A DNA stretch of 64,000 bases from NCBI RefSeq assembly GCF_019649055.1, contig NW_026570343.1, positions 62,001 to 126,000 on the forward strand. The letters run 5' to 3'. Positions within the stretch are counted from its first letter, which is position 1, and each line of letters opens with the position of its first letter. Positions 12,392 to 24,175 of this stretch are shown piece after piece. The stretch comes from Paramacrobiotus metropolitanus (lineage: Eukaryota; Tardigrada; Eutardigrada; Parachela; Macrobiotidae). Under the pieces are notes generated by a model. That model made no database searches and was not told the origin of the DNA. It worked only from the letters and a program-made list of their open reading frames with translations. The position numbers and the translations under genes were made by a program.

Positions 12392-15300
12392 ATGCACTGC
12401 GGACTCATGATCGGGCTATCACTGCTAGCTGGCGCCACAGATGCACTGAATCATGTCGTTTTGGCGTCAAACAGTGCACAATCTAACAGCGTATTTCCGG
12501 TTTCCATTTTGGTTGTCAACACGACGTCCGATGTGCAAGTTAACATGACGCTTACTGGTTATCATTTTTGGTCATATGTGAATGCCAGTCCCAGTGATCT
12601 GTATGGTCGCCCGGGTTTTAATGATGGAAGCAGCTTTACAACAACAGCCATAATCCAAGCCAACATCCTTACCCGGGTTGACATAAAAGTACGTAAAGTG
12701 CAAACGGTTTCTTTTGAATTTACCATTAAATGCATGTTGATGAATACTTTTGGGTGAGCTTTGAAAATGCAGCAACTTGAGTAATGAAAGACCGGAGCGC
12801 AGGCCTTTCTAAGTTTTCTCGAGTTTGTCTGTTGCATGTCTCAACGACAACCAACGTGAATATTCTTTGTACTGTACTCGATTTTTTCTCATATTTCGCA
12901 GATCGTGTGCGTGTACGTGTGTAACTGTCCCAAAACGTCTGAGACGTCCTCCGGCGTACGTTTTTTGTAAACTCATCGCCGGTGGCCAATTAATTTTATG
13001 GATATCGGTGATCGGCACGGGGCGCGCTATTTGAGTAACCGTAGATTGCGTATGCGTCTCCGCCTGGTCTCCAGTTTTCTTATTTCCTTTACCCTAGTGT
13101 TTTTATGAAAACCTGTGGATGACCGAGATAGTTTATTAACGAACTTATTATATATGAAACCTTCGTTGTGCTTAGGAACTAGTAATCCATGGGAGGTCAC
13201 TTTTGAAATATAACACGCTAGGCGGATAAAATGCGAGAGAAATCGAAATTTATACCATAACAATGATTGCAGAGGTTCCAAGATTTGACGTCAAAATTGT
13301 TACCAACAAAACCAACATCATCCCCTCGGTCGAGGATGAAATGCTGTTTCAGCTCACAGCAAAGTACGTTCAAAACCTACTCTAGCACTTCATTCTACGT
13401 CATAGAACGGTGGTAATATTTCATGGTTTCCAGCTTCCAATCTGGAGAAGGTGTCCAAGGGGTCTTTGACATTGCTGTTACCTTTATCCGATGGATTGGT
13501 GCTAGTCCGGGTGGTTGGGGAACAATCGAGACGACACTACTGCGCAAGTCGATATCAACGGTAACGCTGCTAACGTCCTGAGCGGGCGAACGATCAGTTC
13601 TCTTTGTAATGCGAGCTCTGGGCACTGAATGGTTGCAGAGTGGCCGCGGAGCAGTAACTGTGTCTGTTCCGCTCAAAGAAGAGATAAAGAACCCACTGAC
13701 ATATTACCATAATGCCGTGACAATTCAAGCCAATTTTACTGAAGCGGCTACCGGCTTGAAAAGAAACGCCACGCCGGCTGTTATCACCGTAGAAACGGGG
13801 CCGCATCGCATTAAGTTTACGTCCGACACCGCAACGTTTAGGCCCGGATATCCGTATCAACTGAAGGCTTCCATCAGCGATTGTAACGGACGCCTACCGG
13901 TTGCAGCCGGCCGAACAGCACAGATTATTGTAACGTCCGCTAACGTCTCGGCTGGTCAGGGGCAGATTGTTTCGCCCACCGGCGATGTGGCCTGCGTGGG
14001 GCAACCACCTCCGCGTCCCTACGATTTTGAGTATCATCCAAGCTCCTCGCGTTGGAGCCAGTATGGAGCTGTGTTTGGTCGCCAGCGTGCAAGGTTCCCT
14101 TACGACGGTTTTGGGATTAATGGAGGAGGCTTTCAGAGCGGTGCGAAAGGAGATGGCCGAAAGAAGCGCTCGGTGGGCCCGTTCGTGGAATACAGTAAAG
14201 ACAGCTGTCACAACCTCCCATTTACAACGTCGGCACAGGTCGCGGCTGATGGGACGCTAAGTGTTACTATACCGACACTGAGGACTGCTGATGCTATGAA
14301 CATTCTGGTTTCTTACGATTCCCAGCCGGCGCGAAATCTGATGGTCTACGCGAAGCAGTCCGCCAGCGGGAGCTTCTTGGAAATTAGTGCGGTTTCTGAC
14401 GATCTTTACGCCGGTGATGTGGCAGGCTTTACTATTGACACAACGACGCGGCTGAACGAAACCATTCACATAGTGGTGCGTTGATAGAATGCGTCCCTGT
14501 TTATTACTATTTGTTGTACGTATCGCTACACGTGACGCACGCCTTCGTTTTGTTTCTTAATTAGGTAATGTCTAGCTCGAATTCGAGTTTCCTGTGGAGT
14601 GATTCGATATCCACGCCTGGTCAGCGGCTTACTGTCTCGGTGCCGTTGACGGATTCGATCGGTCCAACGGGTCGTCTTATTGCGTATTACGTCAGAGAGG
14701 ACGGGGAACTCGTAGGCAATATCCTGCTACTGCAAATCGTAGCTGACCCTTCATCAAGAAACGTGCGTAACGCTTTTATCCAAATAGTGATTACACAATA
14801 TTAAGATGTTTACCAAGGCTGCCTGCGTATGCCAAACAATCTAAAACAAACATTTTGCGCAAGTAGTAAGGGCTTTTGCAGTACGTAGCAAAAGTATCTG
14901 CATTTTTAAATACAGTCCTGTATATCTGATTTGCAAAAACAAACGAGTTGTAGTTGTTACACTAGACTACTACGAGCAATCAAAATTATTTTCTTATACA
15001 GGTTGCGCTGTCCGTTACAACCAAGAACGGCTCGTCAATCGCTCAACCAGGCGACATGATTCTTGTGAAAGCGAAGACTGCTCCATGGTCTACGGTCGTT
15101 TTCTTGGCCATGGAAGAAAGACGGCCGCTGCTCAAACCAGACAACGATATAACTCCTGCGATTGTGCGTTTATTCTAAATCAGCAGTGATAACAGTGTAT
15201 CTGTACTTTACCGTGGATTTCAACAATTTGGCTGCTCTCCAGATCGAAAAAACTGGAAAAGTATCGGATGGGAGGCCTGTGTATCGGCTGTCAATGGCAG

Positions 15301-18300
15301 ATTACCTTACAGTAAGTACTCTGCGTGCACATTTTATGTGTAAAGTGTTCAGTTATTGTTTTTAACGCAATTTCGTTTTCCGGTACTCAAAACTTCAGAT
15401 CGACAAGCTAACGCAGTGGATAGAAAGTTGTACTGTTGTAGTCTATTAAGACATTAGCCGTATGTGCACGTTTGTTCAAGTTGTTCAAGTACGAGTAGGT
15501 TTTTGTATAAAGTTTAACGAATGATGAGTTAACCTAGGTAAAGCATGCAACATTTTCACGTCTCCAGCTTGTCAGTGAAACGCGAAAGACATATCCCAAA
15601 AATCAAATATGTGCCGTTTGCAGAAACCAATTGATTCCGGCCCAGTACAGCACTATCTTCTGACTAACACCAAGAGTTCCTCAACCAAACCGGAAATTGC
15701 TACGATGGTCAGGCCGTATATAGATTCAGCTGACTGTTCATGTCCCATGGCAGATCATGGTTACGGGTTTATTTATAACAAAGCTCACGGATCGCCGCCC
15801 TGCCGGCGGTACTGTGCGGCTTATTCTCCATATTCTTTCGAGAAAACCGATGATGATGGAGAGGACGCCGCAGCATTCTCCGATATCTCCACATGGTCGC
15901 CGCCACACATGACGCAAGAGCAGTTAACACGGAGCTTCCTGTATGACACTGCTCTGGCAGAGTAAGTTCACATTAATTTGTTATATAGATGCACTTCTAT
16001 ACTCGTAGTACAGATGGTACGAACACGTGCAGTATATAGTCCTTTGTCAAACAATCTCAAGTAAAAAAACACTGCAGACGAGCTGTACCATCAGCCGTAC
16101 ACAACAATAATCAATATACAGGTAAGACTTAAGAGTGCTATTCTTTGACCCCATTTACATAATTCGCAAAGCCAGTGCCCATTTCATCTCTATACTATGA
16201 AAGTGCACCGCTTTAGGCTAGCACTATAAGACCGAAGCGAAGCTAGGAACAGTAAAGGGGAATATAACCCAAAAGGTCACACGTTCAGGTCTGCTTGCAA
16301 AGACTACTCGTACTAAGACATAAGTGTAAGTAGATGCTCACATTGGAACAGTACTTGCCGTACCCACTATTCTGTATAATGTAAGTAATATAACAAAGTC
16401 CTTGAGTACTGTAGCGGCTCCACCAAGTTATACCACAGAGTTTGTGTACGGGAAAACTGCACTCGCGCAGCGTGTGCATGCCCATGCATCGCGTGCACAA
16501 TTAATACACACGCTCTGGGTACTGTTTTCCCGTATACAAACTATGTGGTACAACTTGGTGGAGCCGCTACAGTACTATATTGGTTATAAGAATGTATTTC
16601 CGTAACATTCAACTGACGTTCGTGACTCACTATTAGTACAAGGTGCATGGAGTACTAACGCCGCTTACTGCTGAAGGCGCTAGTAAGCGACGCTTGTCTT
16701 TTTAACGATAAGTTGCAATCGTACATTCCGCTCTCTTTAAACTGCAAGTGATACGAGAAGGCCTTTTGAATATAATATTAGTTAGCAAAGTACGTTTCCT
16801 CACATTCCTATAGCAACATTTATTAATTAGTATAGGATGCATGAAATATTAGCACCACTACTTACTACTATACGGTCTATACCTGGCTATGAATAAGCAA
16901 CCTTGTGTAGAAGCTGCGGGGCACCAGCAAACACAATAATAATTCTGTTAAATGTTATTCCGTTATATTTTACACACCTGCCAGTCCATTGTTTCATAGC
17001 AAAGAAAATTAAATCATGCTGAACGTAGGACTTTGCATGGTTACATTATGTACTGTTCTCTTTTACTGATCCGACTCCCAAGCTTCGGTTCGGTCTTATA
17101 GTGCAAGCCTAGAACGGTGGACTTCTAACCTCAGTGGTAAATATGCTACCGGAAAAAAAGATAAGGGTTTATTTTTTTGAATACAAAGGGTCGACTATCG
17201 TTTCAGCTGATAATTAGTAAGCTATGCGCTGTTACTTGGTAGTTAGTCTGAAGACATTGTATTAAATTGTACTGTGTTTAGTAGAACGTGATCCTGGGAC
17301 CGTATAAGCACGTAAGTATGCCCGACGTTGGTGTTTTGCCTTAACGCGAGGATTCCTGCGATTCGGTCATTTTGCGGCAACTCGTATGACGCTGTGTCAT
17401 GTATTGAACTAACGGCATAATCTTTTATTATGTCCGCTCGGGACAGCAGCAAACAACCAACTAAACATTAGACATGGCAACAATAACGGACAACAACAAT
17501 ACCGTTGCTACGGCACATTAGCCATAGCCCATAGGCCATTATCCATTTCACGAGATACTCGTACAATCTTTGTACGAGTACTACATACACTACACGCTGT
17601 CAAGATACGATTTTGAGTTGTGTGAATGTAAAGAAGACTCATGGTCAGAGGGATGATCATACTACAGTACACTACTACGTTGGCAAAAAAATTGTTTTAC
17701 TTTCACTCAATCAGTTATATGGTTTTAAAGTCAAAAATTTTAGGCTTAAATTCACTAAGCGCTGTTTGGTAAAAAAATAATCTGGAAACGCTATCTTGTG
17801 CAGAAACATTGTAAAAGCTTTTCACACACGGGAAATTTGAATAGAAGTATCGATTCATTTAAAAACTTACAATACTGAAAACTGTTTTTGGGGTGTTGGG
17901 ACGGTACCCCCTGAACGTTTACCGTTATAACTCTGGTAGTTTCAGTGATATCCAAAATCGGTGTGTGTGATAAGCTCAAGAGACAGAGCTCGATTTAATG
18001 ACATTTTACACTCAATTTTTTTATAAAGCGTTGATTTGTTATCCGATTACAGTAAGTTTAATTTCTCCGGAAGCGCATTCAAAGTTTACGGTGTTTTGTT
18101 GCGCTATGTCTAGAATGTTCAGCTGGACCGCTGAGTAAAACAAATGAAAGGCGGATGACTCTGAGATGGCGGGTGAATGCGTGCCGCATGCAAAGACAAA
18201 GGCCGTTGGTCAAACAAACCATAACACCGTCGTGTCACTAATGCTTTGGCTCAGCATTTCTTTGAAGAAGCTGATTACTTTGCTTGCTCACACAATGGCG

Positions 18301-21300
18301 GTTTCCCTACGCTGTAGTGCGTAAGTGGTATTAAGCACCTACATGTCCCCCTTAAGTGCCCCTAAGCGTCGGTCACGCCCTAACTTCTTAGAGCGTGACC
18401 GACAACTTAGTGCGTGACCGACGTGAGTGACCGACGCACAAAAATTCCCGTTTTCTTGAACATAGAGGACCTTCGCTTCGCTTCGGTCGATAATAATCGC
18501 GTAAGCCTTAATCTTTGTTGAGTCCGTCAGCTCGACGCACTGAACCAAACTGCCGTGACTATGTATCATTCGATAGCCCTTAAAGTGTAGATTAGCCATC
18601 ACAAATCAGTTTATGAAGAAAAAAATAAGTTTGGAAGAAAACTTTCAAAAACATTAACATACAAAGTCTATGGGAAAAGCCAAGAACCCACCACTGCTAA
18701 ACCGACCACCCCAACACTGTCGCAACAGCTAAACCCTTTTTCTGACAGTTTCGCTGCAGTTTGAGGGAATTTCATGTCCCATAACAAATAGCGCTCCATC
18801 GCCCTAAGTTTGTATATTTTTCAACAAAATTTAGTTTTGTGGAAGAAAATAAAACGAAAGAAAAAGACAAAAATGGCCGAGAGGAATCTGTGATGTGGGA
18901 CGGTTCTACAGTCTGTTTTCAAGTAACTGAACCCCGCATTGGTTTACTTAGTTTTCGCCTAACCATACTGTAAAGAGCCTTCTCGGGCGGGTGCGGTTGC
19001 CTTTCTTGCTGTACTGTCTGTGCTGCAATTTTGAAGGCCAGAAATTTGCTACTTTATCGTTTTCGAGAAAAAAAAGGCAAAGTGGTTTCCGAGAAAGGCA
19101 ACACGCCGCCTTTAAAACGGCATGTTTTAGTATATGTACTTTTGGAGGCTGTTTTAATGTACATTTTCGCTTCTAACATGCATGATCTACGAAACTACTG
19201 TAGTTCCGTATATAATGTAATGGCTTTTTGGAACTCAAAAAAACACCCATCCTGAGGACATCTTTTGGGCGAAGGTTTCATGAACCTTTTATTCTCGAAT
19301 GGAACCGGGTGCTACTTGCCTGTATTTTTGTTAAAAAATAATGGATATTGTGACAAATTTCTATAGTAATTAAGTAAAAAAACCGAAACAAAAGAATCTG
19401 AAAACGTTAAATTATTAGCAAATATATTTTAATTAAAATTAAATAAATGTACCCGTGCACGCAGCCAGCGCCCGTTTGCAGACTCCGTGCCCACAGCCAT
19501 CACCCGTGCGGACCCAAAAAGGTCATCCGTGCACGCAGCCAACACCCGACACCCGTGTTTACCCGTGCACTCAGCCATAATGTAATGTAAATGGTACCTA
19601 AATCTGCCGCCGCCACAGGGCAGCCTTCTGTACAAGTCATGTTCGGTTTAAAAACGGGTAGGGTGGAGTTGGATGTAGCTGGAATTGCATGATATAAGTT
19701 AGATTGTTTCATTATTAAGTAACAAGGGACAAATAGTATTTTTTTGTTCGTTGTACAGCGTATTGGAAGGCGGAGCCGCAGGCGACGCCAAGCTGCGGCG
19801 CGAGCGGAGCTCGCGTAGCAGCAAGCATGCCAGAAATGTCGCGTAGTAGTTCCCGATTTCGAAAAAGAGCTTCTAGAGCGCAGAGAGAAAGAAGAAAGAG
19901 CTCTAAAGCGAAGAAGGAAACACAACAAAATGCTCCTGTGCTTATTTATTTTGGCTGTGGTCAAAGCAATAGCAAAAAAGCAATAGCAGTGGGAAATGGA
20001 GCAATTACTCTGTCGGTAAACTGATTGTTAAACTGGGATATGAAGGGCACCAGTGGTGTTATTGGTCAAATAGGTGTTTAAAAGTACAGTAGATAAACTA
20101 TTATCGGACAGTTTTCAGCTGAAAAAGCGCAGAACGACACAGGAAGAAAGAACAGGAGGAGACAACGTCTAATAAATTACAAAGTCCTTATGCAGTAGCT
20201 ACACGAAATTAAAGTAAATGATTAGATACTGATCTGGAAATTAAGAAATAGATCGGAAACTAATGAGAAAATTATACGCTCTTGGGAAAAATATTTCGCA
20301 TTTCAGGGTTAAGGTCATCTCTGCAGTAAGATAAAGCGAGCGGCAAATTTTTTAGTTGATATATTATCGTAAACTATATACCGGTGTAAATACACGAGGG
20401 AAAACAAAGGGAGGGAAGGGAAATGGGGGAGAACAAAGGGGTGGGACGAAAAGGGGGGGAACAAAGGGGGGAGCAATGCAAAGTATATACATGACCGTGT
20501 ATACACTTTGATATACTGTATCGCAGAATTTTACGCTTTGTCCATAAAACGTATACTACTGCAACTGCAGTCATAAGTTTTAATTTTTGCGCTAGGTTAT
20601 GAAACTTATGATTCGTCCATCGCCTTAAATATTCCGCGCAATCTGCGCGGGGTCTGCTAGTAGTTTAATAAAAGTGATAAAATTTACTAGCGCCAACGGC
20701 GATGTTGTTTTGGAGCGCAAAGTGACCGATACATTGACAACATGGCGAATCACGGCATTCAGTTTAAGCAACGCTGGCGGATTAACTGTATCGTTGAAAC
20801 CTGCCAAGGTCGGCATGAAAGTTCACCCTTTTTTTTACCAGAAACCGAAAAAAACATATTACTCGATTGGCTTCGATGTTACAGCTAAGGGTGTCCCAAT
20901 CATTATTTGCTTCAATGGACTTGCCACATAGCGTTATCCGGGGCGAAAATTTCACCGCTGAAGTCATCACTTTTAACTCTATGCCACAGGAGCAAAATGT
21001 GACAGTCAACTTAACCCTTCTCAGTCCGGACGATACACCAACAACCTTTTGCAAGAACACAATTTCCAGGCCTAATAAACCGATTACAACAACATTTACG
21101 ATCATTCCGGAGCATATTGGCAATTGGAAACTTGAAGTCACCGTTCAGTCCAATGACGCCCTTCATCAGTTGAATGGGACCTTGCTCGTCAAGCCAGAAG
21201 GCGTCCTGCAGTTCTTTAGCCAACCCGTCTTGATAGATCTTCATAAATCCAAAACCTTTGATACTGTCATCCAGTTGCCTGCGGATCCGGCTGATAAGGT

Positions 21301-23123
21301 CGCCGGGTCAGAAAAAGTTTCCGTTCACGTCGCTGGCGACTTATTGGGCGTGCCGACCCACAAACTGGATCAACTGATCAGACTGCCGTATGAGGGTGGC
21401 GAACCGAACATGGCAATATTAGCTACAAGTGCTGCAATACTGAAGTATGGGCAGACTACCAACAAAATTTCCCCACAACAGGAAGTCAATCTCGTAAGCA
21501 AAACCCAACTGGGTTTTCAGCGAGCGCTGACGTACCTTCACAGTGATGGTTCATTTAGTTTGTGGGGAAAATCCGACAGAAATGGTTCTACATGGTTCAC
21601 GGCTTATGTCGCGAGAGTATTTGCCGAAACCTTGGGGCTCCTTCCCAAAAGCAGCAGGAGAGTTCTTGGCAAAGCGATTCAGTTTCTGATCGGCCGGCAA
21701 AACGACGATGGCTCCTTTCGCGAAAGCGGAAAAGTCGTGGACAACTATGTCGAAGGCGGCGCTTACAAACACTGTACGTTAACAGCATTCACGACTTTAT
21801 CCCTCATAGAATACACCAAGGTCGGAAAGGCTGACGACGCGATGATGCTGAATGCTTCAACTGCGATCCAGAAAGCTGTGACTTTTTTGGAGTCGCAGCT
21901 GGAGAGCTTAAAGGACGACCCGTACGCTTTAGCGATCACAGCGTACGCATTGGCGCGAGCTAACAGCTCAAAGAGTGAAGACGCACTGGCCGGTTTGGAG
22001 AATTTAATGGTCCAGCATGCTTCGACTGTGCACTGGAAGACGCTGGAGTCAGTCGACGATGAAGACGGAGGTCCCGGCTATTCATACTCTACTCACGCCC
22101 GAGAGGTGGAAGCCACAGCGTACGCGTTGCTGGCATACATGGCCAACGGAAACTGGAGCATGCCGCTGAAAATCGCCGCTTGGTTGATTTCTAAGCAAAA
22201 TGCTCAAGGCGGATTCTTTCCCCCAACGGTTGTGCAATTCTCTTTATGTTTTTAGTCCACAATTCAGTTCTAAAATTCTGTTTTTCTTAGGACACCGCAA
22301 TTGCGCTCGCGGCTTTAGCCCAATTTGCCCAATCATTCACCGCTGCTCCATCGATGCAGATCGCCGTCACGGATGGCAATCAGAAGAGGGATATGACGAT
22401 CTTTCAGAAATCATCGATAGATGTCCAGTTCTTTGAATTTGCACCGAAACCCAGGGATATCGCGATTAATGCCAGAGGAAGCGGGATGGCTGTCGCTTAC
22501 GTAAGCTGGACATATAACGTACTGCAACCGATGGAGGGTTGGGTATTTGACCTTAATGCCACTTTATCACATGCCGGATTCCCAAAGGCTAAACATTTGA
22601 CCATTTGCGCTAGGTTAGTCGTACAGAGTCGTACAGGTTGTGGCAGTGCTTAAATGTGTCGTGTAAAGGTGCGGGGAATGTCTATCAACGCTTAGCTTGT
22701 AATTAAACAGACACTGGAAAGAAGGTAGCAGCAGCATGACGGTTGTGGAGGTCACCGGCCTGTCTGGTTATCAGTTCGACGAAGTATAAATCAGGCAGCT
22801 TCCGCCAAGAATTCCATTAATGCGGAACAGCGAGCTGGACAACAAACGCAGTCAGCTCACTTTGTTTTTTGACGAGGTACATACTAAAAACACATTTTGC
22901 TGCTGGTTGGTGGCGCTCACCCAAGGAAGTTAGCGACATATTTTTGATGCCATGTTTGTTTTTGCACACAGATAACGCCGACTGCCACCTGCTTCAATTT
23001 GACGATGTACCAAACTTACAAAGTGGAGCATTTGAAGAATCAAAGCGTAGGATTTACGATTATTACAACCCAAAAGATCGACGCACGGTTTTTTATAACT
23101 CATTGTTGAGTGGCACTGAATGA
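12392..23123 (+). CDS. Alpha-2-macroglobulin / thioester-containing protein family, thioester motif lost, reading frame damaged at the 3' end
   Basis: Multi-exon gene. Phase-consistent exons: 12392-12688 (signal peptide, MG1-like), 13434-13560, 13639-14475, 14565-14762, 15002-15163, 15243-15311, 15624-15961, 20691-20808, 20885-22228, 22291-22613, 22711-22876, 22972-23123, plus one ending at 13363 with VPRFDVKIV. Hallmarks: the MG3-like QGVFDIAV, AYYVREDGE, VTDTLTTWRITAF, DLPHSVIRGE, a thioester-domain helix series (QNAQGG), SARGSG-like NARGSGM, and a receptor-binding domain with CFNLTMYQTYKVEHL and IYDYYNP. The thioester site reads PYEGGEPNM instead of PYGCGEQNM. A basic RKKR at 14156-14170 could be a processing site. 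No MG2 exon with a YKPG motif was found. TAA at 22787-22789 and a one-base frame break near 23045 interrupt the last domain. Family members trap proteases or opsonise; without the Cys/Gln pair this one cannot form a thioester. Confidence 0.8.
16215..17110. mobile_element. About 0.9-kb element with 30-bp terminal inverted repeats
   Basis: 16215-16244 (core GCACTATAAGACCGAA) is the reverse complement of 17081-17110 at about 28 of 30 positions. No transposase frame lies between, so it looks like a non-autonomous DNA transposon inserted in an intron of the TEP gene. Confidence 0.65.
16405..16576. repeat. Foldback with about 53-bp arms inside the intronic element
   Basis: The left arm AGTACTGTAGCGGCTCCACC…ACGGGAAAAC (16405-16457) pairs with GTTTTCCCGT…GGTGGAGCCGCTACAGTACT (16524-16576), with few mismatches and a 66-bp loop. 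Confidence 0.7.
18359..18495. repeat. GTGACCGAC cluster with shared tail
   Basis: Several GTGACCGAC/GTCGGTCAC words in both orientations are followed by GAACATAGAGGACCTTCGCT and CGCTTCGGTCGAT. The same order occurs at the end of the 8-kb tandem array. Confidence 0.55.
19449..19575. repeat. Short tandem repeat built on ACCCGTGCACGCAGCCA
   Basis: Three to four imperfect copies, for example at about 19451, 19528 and 19560. A GC-rich palindromic stretch (about 19760-19815) and a purine-rich stretch follow. No gene. Confidence 0.4.
20396..20475 (+). repeat. G/A-rich tract (possible quadruplex former)
   Basis: Runs of three to seven Gs separated by A-rich spacers (GGGAGGGAAGGGAAATGGGG…) lie about 215 bp upstream of a TEP exon, within its long intron. 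Quadruplex potential is inferred from composition only. Confidence 0.5.
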
Positions 23124-23689
23124 CTAAAAGATGACCAACTCCTTATATTCTAATTTTACTATACTAGTAATACAAATTTTACCCTACGACTCGACGAGGC
23201 TACGAGTAATGTTACCCTACGAGTAATACAAGGTTTCCTGAATCCTTCTGTCTGGGGATGCTAGCATGCGTCTTTTGCTGAATTCAGTATCTTCAAAACT
23301 AAAATTACTGGATGCGAAGCTTTTGCAGGTGAAAACAGTCGGCTTGAAGTGCGACTTACGTATCATCCGGATTTGAAATATCGTGCATTATATTTGTATT
23401 ACAAGAAACAGCCTCGGCTTCGTCTCAGCGTTTCTTGTGGTCCCCAGTCTACGGCCGGTTTATTCAAATGATTTCGATCAGCTATTAAGTCAACATCCTA
23501 TTCCTTCAGCAAAACAAAACGGGCCGAACGTAGCGCTAAGGTGCATTGGGATAATAAGTGAATTTACGGCTTTTGTGCACTCAGATGCATTCACTTTGAC
23601 TCAGAAGGGAATCTCTTGCTGACTTTCCATCCCGACTCTGAGTCTACCAGGTACTAAATTTCAACCTACAGAATGATTGTAATAAATGC

Positions 23690-24175
23690 TGGTGGTAGTG
23701 CGGTCACTCAGTCACATAGCGGGCTGTGTGCTCTGGACAGAGGCAGTACTTCGGTCACTCGTTCATCTAGCGGGGTGTGCGCTCTGGACTGTAGCGGTAC
23801 TTCGGTCACTCGTTCACCGAGCGGGCTGTCTGCTCTGGACAGTAGCGGTACTTCGGTTACTTGTTCACCTAGCGGGCTGTGTGCTCTGGACAGTAGCAGT
23901 TCGGTCACTCGAACACCTAGCGGGCTGCATGTGAGCTCTGGACAGCAGCGGTACTTCGGTCACTCGAACACCTTGCGGGCTGTGTGGTTTGGACTGTAGC
24001 GGTACTTCGGTCACTCGTTCACCTAGCAGGCTGCATGTGTGCTCTGGACAGTGGCGGTACTTCGGTCACTCATTCACCTAGCGGGCTGTGTACTTCGGTC
24101 ACTCGTTCACCTAGCGGGTTGCATGTGTGCTCTGGACAGCAGCGGTAGTTCGGTCTGTCGTTCACGTATCGGGCT
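23690..24175 (+). repeat. 51-bp minisatellite, about ten copies
   Basis: The unit GCTCTGGACAGTAGCGGTAC-TTCGGTCACTCGTTCACC-TAGCGGGCTGTGT is repeated with substitutions and small indels. The 51-nt period keeps frames open, so the + strand translates as 17-residue units (SGLCALDSSGTSVTRSP). No splice or start context supports expression, and later copies break the frame. Confidence 0.85.

Larger units (their letters stand above)
15962..20690 (+). other. 4.7-kb repeat-filled intron of the TEP gene
   Basis: A GTAAGT donor at 15962 and a TTTACTAG acceptor at 20690 are joined in phase (GA|C). The joined peptide (…FLYDTALAD|ANGDVVLERKV…) follows the canonical order of the domain. The interval holds repeats only (listed separately). 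No nested gene was recognised. Confidence 0.6.

Noticed and set aside
13561-13638. Frameshift or nonsense codon in the TEP MG3 region (in-frame TGA near 13579)
   Set aside because: A 78-nt GT-AG intron (ACG|GTAACG … GGTTGCAG|AGT) removes it and keeps phase, so it is not a lesion.
20867-20884. ORF start at 20867 as the true start of the long TEP exon
   Set aside because: A better acceptor (GATGTTACAG, 20884) gives an in-phase join to the previous exon and a canonical peptide.
23673-23999. 108-codon repeat protein in the minisatellite
   Set aside because: Frame openness follows from the 51-nt period. No promoter, splice or stop context supports expression.
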